Source: Syntrophaceae bacterium UBA2188
GTDB lineage: Bacteria; Desulfobacterota; BSN033; UBA1163
Assembly (NCBI GenBank): GCA_002327985.1
Contig: DCVM01000163.1
Location: 1 to 43,338 of the forward strand
Length of the DNA: 43,338 bases
Reading direction: 5' to 3'
The notes under the pieces were generated by a model. The model had not been told where the DNA came from. It ran no database searches and saw nothing but the letters and a program-made list of their open reading frames with translations. A program made the translations under genes and the position numbers. Positions 7,679-16,733 of the stretch are shown one piece after another (position 1 is the stretch's first letter; each line of letters begins with the position of its first letter).

Positions 7679-8446
7679 ATGTCAGATCTTCTCAGGACGG
7701 AGAAGCTCAGAAAATATTTTGGTGTGGTCAGTGCAGCGGATGATGTGGACCTCAAGATCAAACAAGGGGTGCTCACGTCTATCATCGGACCGAATGGAGC
7801 TGGTAAGACCACGCTTATCAATCTCCTGACCGGAAATATTCTACCTGATTCGGGTAAAGTCTTTTTTAATGAAGAAGAGATCACTTATCTCCCCATCCAC
7901 AAAAGGGTGAAGAAGGGAATCTGCCGTTCTTTCCAGATCATGAATATCTTTCCTAAACTCACCGTCCTCGAAAACATTCAAATTCCCATTCTCTCTCTGA
8001 TGAATCAGAGCCTCAGTTTTTTTAAACCCGTCTCTCGCCATACCGATGCCAATGACCGGGTTGAAAAGTTATTGATGGAGATCGGTTTGGTAGAAAAAAG
8101 AGACCTCCCAGCCGGGACTTTATCTCATGGCGATCAACGTCTGCTCGAAATCGGACTGGCCATGGCTTCTGAACCCAAACTTCTTTTTCTCGACGAACCC
8201 ACAGCTGGAATGAACCCGGTCGAGCGGATCAAGGTTTTAGAAAACATACGAAGATTATCCCACGAAAAACAGTCAACCTTTGTGATCGTCGAACATGATA
8301 TGGACATCGTCTTCTCCCTTTCCGACCGAATTATTGTTCTTCATCGAGGTCAAATCCTGGCCGATGGAAAGCCTGAAGAGATTAAACAGAATGAAGATGT
8401 AAAAAAGGTTTATCTGGGCGAAGAAATCCTTTGGGAGAAAGTATGA
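7679..8446 (+). CDS. livG: ABC transporter ATP-binding protein LivG, operon 1
   Basis: A 255-aa ATPase that powers the Liv-type transporter. Seen motifs are Walker A GPNGAGKTT, the Q-loop FQIM, a signature written LSHGDQRLLEIGLAM, Walker B LLFLDEPTAGMNP and the H-loop VEHDMD. The LS-H-G-D form of the signature and the long helical insertion after the Q-loop are usual for LivG rather than for general ABC proteins. The stop overlaps the livF start (ATGA), which shows translational coupling. Confidence 0.94.
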   Translation: MSDLLRTEKLRKYFGVVSAADDVDLKIKQGVLTSIIGPNGAGKTTLINLLTGNILPDSGKVFFNEEEITYLPIHKRVKKGICRSFQIMNIFPKLTVLENIQIPILSLMNQSLSFFKPVSRHTDANDRVEKLLMEIGLVEKRDLPAGTLSHGDQRLLEIGLAMASEPKLLFLDEPTAGMNPVERIKVLENIRRLSHEKQSTFVIVEHDMDIVFSLSDRIIVLHRGQILADGKPEEIKQNEDVKKVYLGEEILWEKV

Positions 8447-9168
8447 CTCCTGAATCTGCTCACATGATTCTCAAAGTCGATCGGATCGATACCTTTTATG
8501 GCCAGAGCCATGTCCTTCAAGGGATTTCTCTATCGATTGTCGAAGGAGAGGTGGTTTCCCTTTTGGGAAGAAATGGAGTGGGTAAGACGACCACGCTTCG
8601 CTCCATCATGGGCCTCACCCCTCCCCGTTCAGGAAAAATTCTTCTCCACAATATCGATATTGTGGGTAAACCCCCTTTTCAGATTGCTCAGATGGGAATC
8701 GGCTATATGCCCGATGACAGAAGGATCTTCCCTGACCTTACGCTATATGAAAATCTTGAATTGGCTCGCCGGTTATCAAAAAAAGGGAAAGTTTCATGGA
8801 CTTTTGAAAAGGTCTATAACCTCTTTCCTGTTTTTACCGACTTGAAAGAACGAAAGGGAACCCAGTTGAGCGGAGGGGAACAGAAGATGCTGGCGATCGG
8901 ACGAGCCCTAATGAAAAATCCTGATCTCCTCCTCTTAGACGAACCCTCTGAAGGTTTGGCCCCCCTCATCGTTCAGAATCTAACTGAAGTCATTGCCCGG
9001 ATTCGAAGTGAAGGAGTGACCATCCTTCTGGCAGATCAGAATCTCAAATTCTGTCGCAAGACTTCCGATCGAGGTTACATTTTAGAAAAAGGCATGGTGC
9101 AGCACCAAGGCCTTATGGAAGAAATCTGGCAGAACGAAGAGATCTTGAAAAAATACCTCGTTGTATAA
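8443..9168 (+). CDS. livF: ABC transporter ATP-binding protein LivF, operon 1
   Basis: The second ATPase of the heterodimer, 241 aa from the ATG that overlaps the livG stop. It has Walker A GRNGVGKTT, signature LSGGEQKMLAIGRALM and Walker B LLLLDEPSEGLAP. The H-loop position reads ADQN, close to the VEQN usual in LivF. An upstream TTG at 8431 is possible but lies inside livG without a better ribosome site. The next gene starts at the base after the LivF stop. Confidence 0.93.
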   Translation: MTPESAHMILKVDRIDTFYGQSHVLQGISLSIVEGEVVSLLGRNGVGKTTTLRSIMGLTPPRSGKILLHNIDIVGKPPFQIAQMGIGYMPDDRRIFPDLTLYENLELARRLSKKGKVSWTFEKVYNLFPVFTDLKERKGTQLSGGEQKMLAIGRALMKNPDLLLLDEPSEGLAPLIVQNLTEVIARIRSEGVTILLADQNLKFCRKTSDRGYILEKGMVQHQGLMEEIWQNEEILKKYLVV

Positions 9169-11502
9169 ATGCTTTTTTCCCTCAAAATTTCTTTTCTTAT
9201 GATGGGTCTGAGCGGACTCACGGCCCAGATCGTGCTTCTCAGAGAACTGCTTGTTTCCTTCCTCGGCAACGAACTCACCCTCGGAATCATTCTCGCCAAT
9301 TGGTTGATCCTCGTGGCCATCGGGTCTTACTTGATCGGTCCATCGGTTGAAAGGGTAGAAAGAAAATTAGAAGTTTTCGTGCTACTCCAGCTGGTCTTTT
9401 CCGTCGCCTTGCCTCTCTCTATTTTTCTATGCAGGACATTTAAAAATATTCTGCTTTTGACTCCCGGAGAAGCACTCGGCTTTGCCCCGATATGGGTTTC
9501 GTCGTTTTTAATACTTCTCCCTGTCACCCTTCCCTATGGAGCCCTCTTCACCTATGGATGTAAACTCTATTCCCAATATTCCAGGGAGGAGGCCTCTTCT
9601 GTTGGAAAGGTCTATCTTTTCGAAACCATTGGGGCCATCATCGGAGGATTACTCCTGACCTTCCTCCTGATTCAACATCTCCATTCATTTGAGATCGCTT
9701 TGGTGATCTCTCTGGCAATGGGTTGGGTGTCGTTGATTCTTGTCTGGCCTGCCTTGAACCAGCGTGGTTCAGGGCCTGCTTCCAGATCATTGATTCCTTC
9801 TTTTAAAAGCGCCCTTTGGATTTTATCCGGGCTCCTCTGTTTGATATTTGCTTATAGCCTCTTGTCTCAAACCTCAACCTTAATTCACCATTTCTCGCTC
9901 CAAACTCAATGGAGAAATCTTAATGTCATTCATAACGAAAACTCCGCCTATGGAAATATCACTGTCACAAAGAGAGGAGAGCAATTCACCTTTTATAACG
10001 ACGGGGTTCCATCCCTCACCGCCCCTGTTCCAGACATTGCCTTCGTTGAGAATTTTGTTCACTTCCCGATGCTCTTTCATGAAAAACCTGAATCCTTGTT
10101 AATCCTGAGCGGAGGAGCAGGGGGAATGATTCATGAAATATTAAAATACCCTATAAAACGTGTGGACTATGTTGAGTTGGACCCCCTTCTCTTAAAACTG
10201 GTTCAGAAATTTCCAACTCCCTTGACTCAATCCGAGCTCTCAGACAAAAGGGTCAACATTCACTATATGGACGGCCGACTGTATACCCAAAAAACCCAAG
10301 ACCGATTCGATATCTTATGGATCGGTCTTCCTGCTCCTCAGACCTTGCAGACCAACCGATTATTCTCCTTGGAATTTTTCTTCATGGCCAAAAGGATAAT
10401 GAATCCCCATGGCCTCCTCGTGCTTTCTCTTCCCGGCTCTCTCACCTATATCAGCCCAGAATTAAGAGATTTAAACGGGTGCATCTTAGATACTTTAAAA
10501 AGAGTCTTTGCGTCAGTCAGAATCATCCCCGGCGATGTCAATCTCTATTTGGCTTCGTCTTCCGAGTTTTTGGAAAAGATCCCCTCTGATGAGATCGTCA
10601 CTCGATTCAAAGAAAGAAACATCCAAACAAACCTCCTGACTGAAAACTACCTAAAATACCGACTGCAGGAAAGGTGGCTTCAATGGTACTGGAAATCCAT
10701 GGAAAGGAGAAAAAGCCATATCAATTCTGATTTTCTTCCACTGGGTGTCTACTTCAATCTCTCCTACTGGAATGCCTTGTTCTCCCCTTATCTTACAGGA
10801 ATCTTTAAGGGGTTTGAGGGGCTTCAACTGACCTTATTCCTTGTCATCATCATTCTCATCACCGTCCTCCTCGCCATCCTTTTTATAAAAATGCCTCGTC
10901 ACTCCAGGCACGCCGTCACTTATTCCATCTTTACAACAGGGTTGACAGGAATGATATTCACCCTGGCAATCATCTTCACTTTTCAGACCTTTTACGGATA
11001 CCTTTATCACCAGATCGGCCTTCTGGTAGCCATCTTCATGGCCGGGATCGCATTCGGCAGTTACTTGATCATTCACCCTCTTAATCGAATGAAAGAACAC
11101 TCCATTCTATATCTGAAAATAGAGATAGGGATCATCCTCTTCGCCATCCTGCTGCCTTTCTTCTTTCTTATTCCATCACCGCATCTTGAAAATAAGACCG
11201 TGTTTTTTGTCCTCTATGCAGGATTTTTGGTCACGGCTTTTCTTTCCGGAATGTTCACCGGCCTTCAGTTCCCATTGGCCGTTAAGATTTATTTAAAACA
11301 ACCTTCAGAGAAATGGAAACTCGGACAAACAGCAGGATTAATCTATGGAGCAGACCTGTTCGGAGGTTTCTTTGGAGGATTGTTCGGAGGCGTTCTTTTT
11401 TTGCCCCTTTTGGGCTTAAAAAAGACCTGCTTCATGATGGCCATGATCAAAATCAGCAGTGGGTTATTGTTTTTACTTTTTATGAGAAGCAAAAGAACGT
11501 AG
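9169..11502 (+). CDS. Polytopic membrane protein fused to a spermidine-synthase-like domain
   Basis: A 777-aa protein. Residues 1-235 form about seven membrane segments (MMGLSGLTAQIVLLRELLVSF is typical of this fused family). Residues about 255-500 form a spermidine synthase-like Rossmann domain, and residues 550-777 form further membrane segments. The SAM-type glycine loop reads LILSGGAGGM (311-320), followed by VDYVELDP (332-339). The region that carries the catalytic Asp in aminopropyltransferases reads GLPAPQ here, where related fused proteins have LPDP. True polyamine synthase activity is therefore doubtful. It abuts livF without a gap, so it is co-transcribed with Liv operon 1. The exact reaction is unknown. 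Confidence 0.82.
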   Translation: MLFSLKISFLMMGLSGLTAQIVLLRELLVSFLGNELTLGIILANWLILVAIGSYLIGPSVERVERKLEVFVLLQLVFSVALPLSIFLCRTFKNILLLTPGEALGFAPIWVSSFLILLPVTLPYGALFTYGCKLYSQYSREEASSVGKVYLFETIGAIIGGLLLTFLLIQHLHSFEIALVISLAMGWVSLILVWPALNQRGSGPASRSLIPSFKSALWILSGLLCLIFAYSLLSQTSTLIHHFSLQTQWRNLNVIHNENSAYGNITVTKRGEQFTFYNDGVPSLTAPVPDIAFVENFVHFPMLFHEKPESLLILSGGAGGMIHEILKYPIKRVDYVELDPLLLKLVQKFPTPLTQSELSDKRVNIHYMDGRLYTQKTQDRFDILWIGLPAPQTLQTNRLFSLEFFFMAKRIMNPHGLLVLSLPGSLTYISPELRDLNGCILDTLKRVFASVRIIPGDVNLYLASSSEFLEKIPSDEIVTRFKERNIQTNLLTENYLKYRLQERWLQWYWKSMERRKSHINSDFLPLGVYFNLSYWNALFSPYLTGIFKGFEGLQLTLFLVIIILITVLLAILFIKMPRHSRHAVTYSIFTTGLTGMIFTLAIIFTFQTFYGYLYHQIGLLVAIFMAGIAFGSYLIIHPLNRMKEHSILYLKIEIGIILFAILLPFFFLIPSPHLENKTVFFVLYAGFLVTAFLSGMFTGLQFPLAVKIYLKQPSEKWKLGQTAGLIYGADLFGGFFGGLFGGVLFLPLLGLKKTCFMMAMIKISSGLLFLLFMRSKRT

Positions 11503-11559
11503 GGGTCGCTTTCTTTTTATAGCATAGAAGGTGCAATAATGCCTCAGCCTATTCAAGGA

Positions 11560-12375
11560 TTAATCTTTGAGATCTCCATTAAGAAAGGCTCCAATGCGTT
11601 CAAATGCTCTGGGGTCCTGGACATAAAAAAGATGTCCCCCTTCGTACAGGTCTAAACGCGATCCAGGAATCTGTTCCTGCATGGCCCTGAGATTGGAAGG
11701 TTTTGCAATCCCATCGTACAGGCCACCACAGATATAGACGGGCATTTGCAGCTTTTTAAGGCTATCGTAGGTATCATGGCGCGCACGGGCTTCCAGTTGT
11801 CGGCGGAAACCTATTTGGCGTCCAGGTTCGTCAACTCCCACCTGCAAACTCGTTAAGACCTCGTCAAACATCGCTTGAAATTGAACAGGGTCGGCTGCCC
11901 GCCAGATCCCATGTCGCCGGATGTCACGTAGTTGGAGAATGTGGCGCGCATAATCCTCCACGGGTAGGTCCGCGAGCTCGTGTAATGGATATGAGCTCCC
12001 GCCAGCGCCGCCACTGCTGGTGCATGCCAAGACCAGACGCTCCACCCGGTGCGGATACCGCAGGGCAAACTCTTGGGCCACCATCCCTCCGAACGAAATG
12101 CCCATCACTAAGCAACAATCCCACCCCACTGCATCTAACAATGCGTTGGCGTCTTCGGCATAGTCGACCATGGTGCAGGGAATATCTGGCTTCGAGGTTT
12201 GGCCGAGGCCGCGTTGATCATAGGCAAGGATCTCAAAGTGCTGGGCAATGGGCATTTCAAAAATACTGGGGAAACGGCGTAAATCGCCTCCTGTGCCACT
12301 GATGACCAAGAGGCGCGGCCCTTTGCCCCGGATCTCGTAATACATCTTCAGGTCACGAACGTTGATGAACGGCAT
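11560..12375 (-). CDS. Alpha/beta hydrolase
   Basis: A 271-aa single-domain hydrolase related to 3-oxoadipate enol-lactonase-type enzymes. The nucleophile elbow is GISFGG with Ser94. Asp221 (GGLYDGIAKP) and His248 (EGGHLF) complete the expected triad, and the oxyanion region SGTGGD is near residue 26. The substrate is not identifiable. The gene runs opposite to its neighbours and is visibly richer in G+C than the surrounding coding DNA. It sits beside a gene remnant, so recent acquisition is likely. A plausible promoter lies just upstream on the minus strand. Confidence 0.85.
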   Translation of the reverse strand: MPFINVRDLKMYYEIRGKGPRLLVISGTGGDLRRFPSIFEMPIAQHFEILAYDQRGLGQTSKPDIPCTMVDYAEDANALLDAVGWDCCLVMGISFGGMVAQEFALRYPHRVERLVLACTSSGGAGGSSYPLHELADLPVEDYARHILQLRDIRRHGIWRAADPVQFQAMFDEVLTSLQVGVDEPGRQIGFRRQLEARARHDTYDSLKKLQMPVYICGGLYDGIAKPSNLRAMQEQIPGSRLDLYEGGHLFYVQDPRAFERIGAFLNGDLKD

Positions 12376-12393
12376 CGTTGGTTTTCCGCTATG

Positions 12394-12421
12394 ATTAAAT
12401 TCTGGTTTACTTAGTTGACAA
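12394..12421 (-). promoter_or_regulatory. Candidate sigma-70 promoter for the hydrolase
   Basis: Read on the minus strand, TTGTCA (12421-12416) is followed after 16 nt by TTTAAT (12399-12394), about 20 nt before the hydrolase ATG. Both boxes match the consensus at 5 of 6 positions. The leader would be short. Confidence 0.45.
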
Positions 12422-12489
12422 AAGGGACCACCTTCACAAATATCTCTATTTGGTATGTTGTATTAATATGTAGTATAGGTAAACCATGA

Positions 12490-12735
12490 TTAGCAGTCAA
12501 GGGAAAATCTACTATTCCGGTCTCTACTTTAGAGGTTGCCTATGAGATTGCAAAGAAAAATGGTTTGATGTATGTATATATCGGAAATGTTCCGGGCCAT
12601 ATTTACAACTCAATCTATTGTCCCTTTTGTAATCGAAAGGCCATTCAGCGGTATCACTTTAATGTCTTAAAAATGAATATGGTGGATGGGAAATGTAAGT
12701 TTTGCAACGTTTCGATTAAGGGAAAATGGAATTGA
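12490..12735 (+). pseudogene. C-terminal remnant of an AmmeMemoRadiSam system radical SAM gene (amrS-like)
   Basis: An open frame of about 81 codons without a proper start translates to a protein tail with LEVAYEIAKKNGLMYVYIGNVPGH, then YCPFCNRKAIQRY and CKFCNVSIKGKW before a TGA. The YVYIGNVPGH and paired CxxC motifs are what I recognise as the end of AmrS-type radical SAM proteins. The catalytic CxxxCxxC half is missing: the frame is closed by TGA at 12487 and nothing upstream restores it. The hydrolase lies exactly where the missing part would be, suggesting replacement or insertion-deletion. Identification is from memory of the family. Confidence 0.6.
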
Positions 12736-12832
12736 TTCAATTTCAGATTGCAGATCTCAGATTTAAGATTGGAGGTTTTATTTTTTCAATCTGTAATCTA
12801 CAATCTAAAATTTTAAATGATGGGGGGTTAAC

Positions 12833-13591
12833 ATGGATCTTTTCAATTTAACTGGTAAGGTAGCTTTAGTCACCGGCAGCACAAAAGGGTTGGGTGAAAC
12901 ATCGGCAAAGGCCCTGGCTAAAGCAGGCGCGGATATTGCGGTTTGCGGTCGGAACCCTGCTGACCTCAAAAGAGTAACCACTGATATTCAATCACTGGGA
13001 AGAAAGTCCGCAGGATTCGAACTGGATGTCCTCTCCAAGGAAAAAGTTAAAAAGGGAATCGGAGAGATACTCAACCACTTCGGTCGCATCGATATACTCG
13101 TGAACAATGCCGGCACCAACTATCGGGTTCCTGTCCTTGAATATCCTGAGGACAAGTGGGATCTGATCATCAACACCAATCTAAAAGGATATTTTCTGGT
13201 GGCCCAGGCTGTCGTCCCTCAGATGGTCGAACGAGGATATGGCAAGGTCATCAATATGAGTTCCATTCTCGGGAAAGTGGGTCTTGCCACCCAGCTTGCC
13301 TATGCCTCTTCAAAGGGCGGTGTGGAACAGATGACAAAAGTGATGGCTCTTGAGTGGGCAAAACAGGGTGTGCGTGTTAATGCCATTGGCCCGACCTATT
13401 TTGAAACCGATATGGTCAAGCAGATTCGAAACGACCCGGTACGGTTCAACTTCATCAATGAGCGGACTCCTATGGGAAGATGGGGTTACCTTCCGGAGCT
13501 GGAAGGGACGGTCATCTTCCTGGCTGCCCCCGCATCGGACTTCATCACCGGCCAGGTCATTTATGTTGACGGGGGCTGGACGATCTGGTAA
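12833..13591 (+). CDS. SDR family NAD(P)-dependent oxidoreductase
   Basis: A 252-aa classical short-chain dehydrogenase. It has the cofactor loop TGSTKGLG (14-21), NNAG (91-94), the catalytic Ser in NMSSILG (about 143-144) and the YASSK motif with Tyr157 and Lys161. The closing segment FITGQVIYVDGGWTIW is typical. It resembles gluconate 5-dehydrogenase/3-oxoacyl-reductase-like members, but the substrate cannot be fixed. The ATG follows a G-rich ribosome site. It is followed by a zinc alcohol dehydrogenase on the same strand, so the two may act on the same hydroxy or sugar-acid substrate. Confidence 0.9.
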   Translation: MDLFNLTGKVALVTGSTKGLGETSAKALAKAGADIAVCGRNPADLKRVTTDIQSLGRKSAGFELDVLSKEKVKKGIGEILNHFGRIDILVNNAGTNYRVPVLEYPEDKWDLIINTNLKGYFLVAQAVVPQMVERGYGKVINMSSILGKVGLATQLAYASSKGGVEQMTKVMALEWAKQGVRVNAIGPTYFETDMVKQIRNDPVRFNFINERTPMGRWGYLPELEGTVIFLAAPASDFITGQVIYVDGGWTIW

Positions 13592-13702
13592 ATCGTCCTG
13601 GCCTTTTTATTTTGGACCAATCGGGCACAAGAGGATTTGCCATAGTCTGTCGTCATCGCCTGTTCTGACGGCCTCTAAAAGAGGATGGAAAGAAGAAAGG
13701 TA

Positions 13703-14752
13703 ATGAAAGAAAAAATGAAAGCAGCCAGATTTTATAAGGTGGGTGAACCCTTAAGGGTCGAGAAGGTTCCCATTCCTGTGTTAGGGCCAGAGGAAGTCCT
13801 GATTAATGTAAAAGCCTGCGGTATCTGTGGTTCGGATATTCATATTGTTTATGAAGGGGTAACTCCAACCGCTTACTCACCTATTACGCTGGGACATGAA
13901 CCCTCTGGGGCGATTACTGCCTTAGGTTCTGAGGTTGAAGGTTGGCAAGTTGGGGACAGGGTGACAGTCAATCCTTTTATCACCTGTGGGAAATGCATCA
14001 ATTGCCTTTCTGGAAACTCCCAGATCTGCATGTCACGGCGGGTTATTGGCATTCACACTGAAGGGGGATTGGCAGAATTCTTAAAAGTCCCGTCCAAAAA
14101 CTTAGTGCGTTTACCTGACCATGTCCCCTTTGATCAAGGCGGGATTGCCGTGGATGCCGTAGCCACTCCCTTCCACGCTATTACGAATAGAGGAGCTCTG
14201 AAGGTAGGAGAGAAAGTGGCAATTTTTGGGTGTGGAGGGTTGGGTATCCATGGAGTTCAAATTGCAAAGGTTTGTGGTGCTTCAGTGGTTATTGCAGTGG
14301 AGGCCATTGATTCGGCTCTGGAACGAGCAAAGAAAGTGGGTGCTGACGAGGTGATCAATCCTCGAAAAGATTCCCCGGTTAAAAAAATAAGAGAGATGAC
14401 CGATGGATCGGGAGTTGATTTGGCATGTGAGTTTATTGGACTAAAGGAGACGATCGAACAGGCTCTCGGATGTATTAGGGTAGGAGGGAAAGTGGTGGTC
14501 GTTGGTCTTGGATCCGAAACTGTCTTTCTTCCTCCCCCCACGACATTTGTTCGGACTGAATTATCACTGCTCGGTTCTTATGGTTCCACTACATCAGAGA
14601 TCCAAAATGTTATTGATCTTGTGGCCAGCGGTAAATTGAACCTTTCAGATTCTATAACAGCGAAATTTCCACTGGAAGAAGTCAATCAGGGACTGAATCA
14701 TCTTCATAAAAAGATTGGAAATCCCATTCGCATCGTCATGGAGATAGATTAA
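13703..14752 (+). CDS. Zinc-dependent medium-chain alcohol dehydrogenase
   Basis: A 349-aa MDR enzyme. Catalytic-zinc motifs are ACGICGSDIHI and GHEPSGAI. The structural zinc lobe has four cysteines spaced C-x2-C-x2-C-x7-C (CGKCINCLSGNSQIC). The NAD-binding loop is FGCGGLGIHG. It probably oxidises a secondary alcohol or polyol (sorbitol/threonine dehydrogenase-like); the substrate is not readable. Two ATGs are possible: 13685 with AGAGG directly against it, and 13703 preceded by AGAAAGG. The second gives the usual N-terminus. The gene lies about 110 nt after the SDR gene. Confidence 0.9.
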   Translation: MKEKMKAARFYKVGEPLRVEKVPIPVLGPEEVLINVKACGICGSDIHIVYEGVTPTAYSPITLGHEPSGAITALGSEVEGWQVGDRVTVNPFITCGKCINCLSGNSQICMSRRVIGIHTEGGLAEFLKVPSKNLVRLPDHVPFDQGGIAVDAVATPFHAITNRGALKVGEKVAIFGCGGLGIHGVQIAKVCGASVVIAVEAIDSALERAKKVGADEVINPRKDSPVKKIREMTDGSGVDLACEFIGLKETIEQALGCIRVGGKVVVVGLGSETVFLPPPTTFVRTELSLLGSYGSTTSEIQNVIDLVASGKLNLSDSITAKFPLEEVNQGLNHLHKKIGNPIRIVMEID

Positions 14753-14798
14753 GAGAAAATATATTCAGGATCAGTAGAGGCTTAAAAGGAGGAACATC

Positions 14799-15041
14799 AT
14801 GGATAGGAATGCGCTTCAAACATTTTTCATGTGGTGTACAATCATAAATGGAGTCTGGTTTGTCTTGGCGGCCATGATTTGTGCATTCGCCGGTGATTGG
14901 GTGTATCGCATGCAGAGCAAATGGTTTCCCATCTCTCGGGATGCCTTTAACGTGGCCATTTACTCGTTCTTCGCGTTGTTCAAGATTATCTTTCTGGTGT
15001 TCAATGTTGTTCCGTACATTGCCCTGCTGATCGTAGGATGA
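14799..15041 (+). CDS. Small membrane protein, DUF6868-like
   Basis: An 80-aa protein with two hydrophobic stretches (about 8-30 and 52-78). Between them lies a conserved-looking WVYRMQSKWFPISRDAFN segment, which I recognise as the DUF6868 pattern (FxWCxxIN at the start, YxxHxKWFxxS in the middle). Its role is unknown. A strong AAAGGAGGAA site precedes the ATG, supporting real translation. It follows the zinc dehydrogenase by 46 nt. Confidence 0.78.
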   Translation: MDRNALQTFFMWCTIINGVWFVLAAMICAFAGDWVYRMQSKWFPISRDAFNVAIYSFFALFKIIFLVFNVVPYIALLIVG

Positions 15042-15042
15042 A

Positions 15043-15210
15043 ATGGGGCATCTAATAACCCAATATACCCTGCTCGATGAAAACGGAATCCCCGAGTCGG
15101 TGATTTTCCCGTTCAGGCTCACTTTTAGACCGGAGTCCTCGTCTTCAAGGATCACAGTGGCAGCAACCATTGTAGATGATCTGAGCAATCAATGGTTTGA
15201 TTCTTTTTGA
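15043..15210 (+). CDS. Possible small hypothetical protein
   Basis: A 55-codon open frame begins 1 nt after the DUF6868 stop, with AGGA four nt before its ATG. The translation (starting MGHLITQYTLLDENGIPESV) has balanced composition and alternating hydrophobic residues, but I recognise no family. A longer frame exists on the opposite strand over the same bases but lacks a ribosome site. This may be a genuine small coupled gene or chance. Confidence 0.3.
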   Translation: MGHLITQYTLLDENGIPESVIFPFRLTFRPESSSSRITVAATIVDDLSNQWFDSF

Positions 15211-15226
15211 CGTTTGGGCTCCTTGA

Positions 15227-16666
15227 TTATTCTATTCCCACAATACGTTTGGCCCAGCGTTTCTTCTGTTCCAAGTTTCCCAATCTACCGTACATGACTT
15301 TCTGGGTCTGAGGAGATCCGGCCCCATGCATGGACTCAACCAGGGCAGTCCCTCCACTCATATTTTCAATGAGCCTTAAAATTTTCATTCGATCTTCGAC
15401 AGGGATACCCTTAGCCCCTGCCAAATATTTCTTCACATAACGACCTATCTCGCTACTTTCCAAATCGCCATGGAAGGGCATGGTGGCAACAATCCCTCCT
15501 GCGATATCATGGGCAAGTCGCGAAATTTCATAAATGTGGCGTGTGACATTATGTTTGGTCGTATTGGCTAAAAGGGGATCTGGATAATAAGCTCCAGAAG
15601 GGGTTTTGTATCCCATAGCAGAGCAAGCGACAGACCCTGAATAGATCGTTTCCGCCAAATGAATCATTTCTGCCAGCTTTTCCTTAATATGAGAAGCGCC
15701 GGCTGTCCCTTGATACTCTGCAGCCAATGCCGTCGCCCCTACCAAGACATCAGAGACCCCTCCTTTGCAACCCCCATAATTTTGTCGATGTAAAGTGGCA
15801 AATCGTTCTACGAGTATTCCAGCCATGTCATATTCACCGCAAAGGAAAACCCTTTCCCAGGGAACAAACACATTATCAAAGATGATGAGGGCTTCCCCTC
15901 CCACCAGTCCGTATGGATTTCCAGCATCCATCCCTTCTTCAAACTTTCGTTCTTCGTTCGTCTGGCGGCCAAAGATGAGAGTCACTCCAGGGGTATTCAA
16001 TGGAAACGCACAGGCCAAGGCATAATCTCGATCCTCCTCTCTCATCGCCTGCGTAGGCATGATAAGAATCTCGTGTGAATTGACACCTCCGGTCATATGA
16101 GCCTTGGCTCCTCGAATGATAATGCCATCGGGCCGGCGTTCTACGACATGTGTAAAAAGATCTGGATCAGCCTGCTTGCTGGGCGAAAGAGACCTGTCTC
16201 CCTTGGTATCCGTCATTCCGCCTACCACCATGACATTGCTGTCCTGGACGTAGATCAGATACTTCTTAAATCGCTCAAAGTAGTCTGTCTTATATTTTTG
16301 ATCCACGTCATAACTCGTCATATAGGTGGCGTTTAACGCATCGAATCCTACACATCGTTGAAAGCACGAGCCTGTTTCATGTCCGATGAGTCGAAGCATC
16401 TGAACCTTCTTGATCAGGTCATCCACACTCTGGTGGATATGCGTGAATCGGTTGATCTTCCTGCCCGTCAGATGAGAAGTGGCTGTCATCAACGCTTCAT
16501 GCTCGGGACGTAGGGCAAGTTCATAGGTGAGGGCAGCCGAGTTGATATGAGGACGAAAACCTGGGTGCTCTGTAATATCCTCCACCCGTTTTCCATTATA
16601 ATAAACAATGTGATGAAGGTCTTTGAGACTCTGGATGTAATCTTCTTTGGTCACGATTCGTTTCAT
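15227..16666 (-). CDS. 4-hydroxybutyryl-CoA dehydratase-like flavin/Fe-S enzyme (4-HPA 3-hydroxylase family)
   Basis: A 479-aa member of the HpaB/AbfD family. It keeps the four [4Fe-4S] ligands that mark the radical dehydratase rather than the monooxygenase: C101-x3-C105 (CFQRC) and H293-x6-C300 (HRQNYGGC). These lie within one or two positions of Cys99, Cys103, His292 and Cys299 of the Clostridium aminobutyricum enzyme. The flavin-site region GAKAHMTGGVNSHE is also present. Such enzymes dehydrate 4-hydroxybutyryl-CoA to crotonyl-CoA and isomerise vinylacetyl-CoA. The gene follows a CoA ligase by 67 nt, fitting a CoA-thioester substrate. The exact acyl group is inferred; a paralogue acting on another hydroxyacyl-CoA is possible. 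Confidence 0.82.
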   Translation of the reverse strand: MKRIVTKEDYIQSLKDLHHIVYYNGKRVEDITEHPGFRPHINSAALTYELALRPEHEALMTATSHLTGRKINRFTHIHQSVDDLIKKVQMLRLIGHETGSCFQRCVGFDALNATYMTSYDVDQKYKTDYFERFKKYLIYVQDSNVMVVGGMTDTKGDRSLSPSKQADPDLFTHVVERRPDGIIIRGAKAHMTGGVNSHEILIMPTQAMREEDRDYALACAFPLNTPGVTLIFGRQTNEERKFEEGMDAGNPYGLVGGEALIIFDNVFVPWERVFLCGEYDMAGILVERFATLHRQNYGGCKGGVSDVLVGATALAAEYQGTAGASHIKEKLAEMIHLAETIYSGSVACSAMGYKTPSGAYYPDPLLANTTKHNVTRHIYEISRLAHDIAGGIVATMPFHGDLESSEIGRYVKKYLAGAKGIPVEDRMKILRLIENMSGGTALVESMHGAGSPQTQKVMYGRLGNLEQKKRWAKRIVGIE

Positions 16667-16733
16667 TTTTTTCTCCTTCTATGAAGCATAGCGTATAGGG
16701 CATAGCGCATCGCGTTATATAACCTTTGAGCTT

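Noticed and set aside
14736..15188. 150-codon minus-strand frame over the DUF6868 gene
   Set aside because: It overlaps a recognised small membrane protein with a strong ribosome site and has no family features of its own.
15227..16666. Annotation as 4-hydroxyphenylacetate 3-monooxygenase
   Set aside because: The presence of CFQRC and HRQNYGGC, the Fe-S ligand motifs of the dehydratase branch, argues against a simple flavin monooxygenase.
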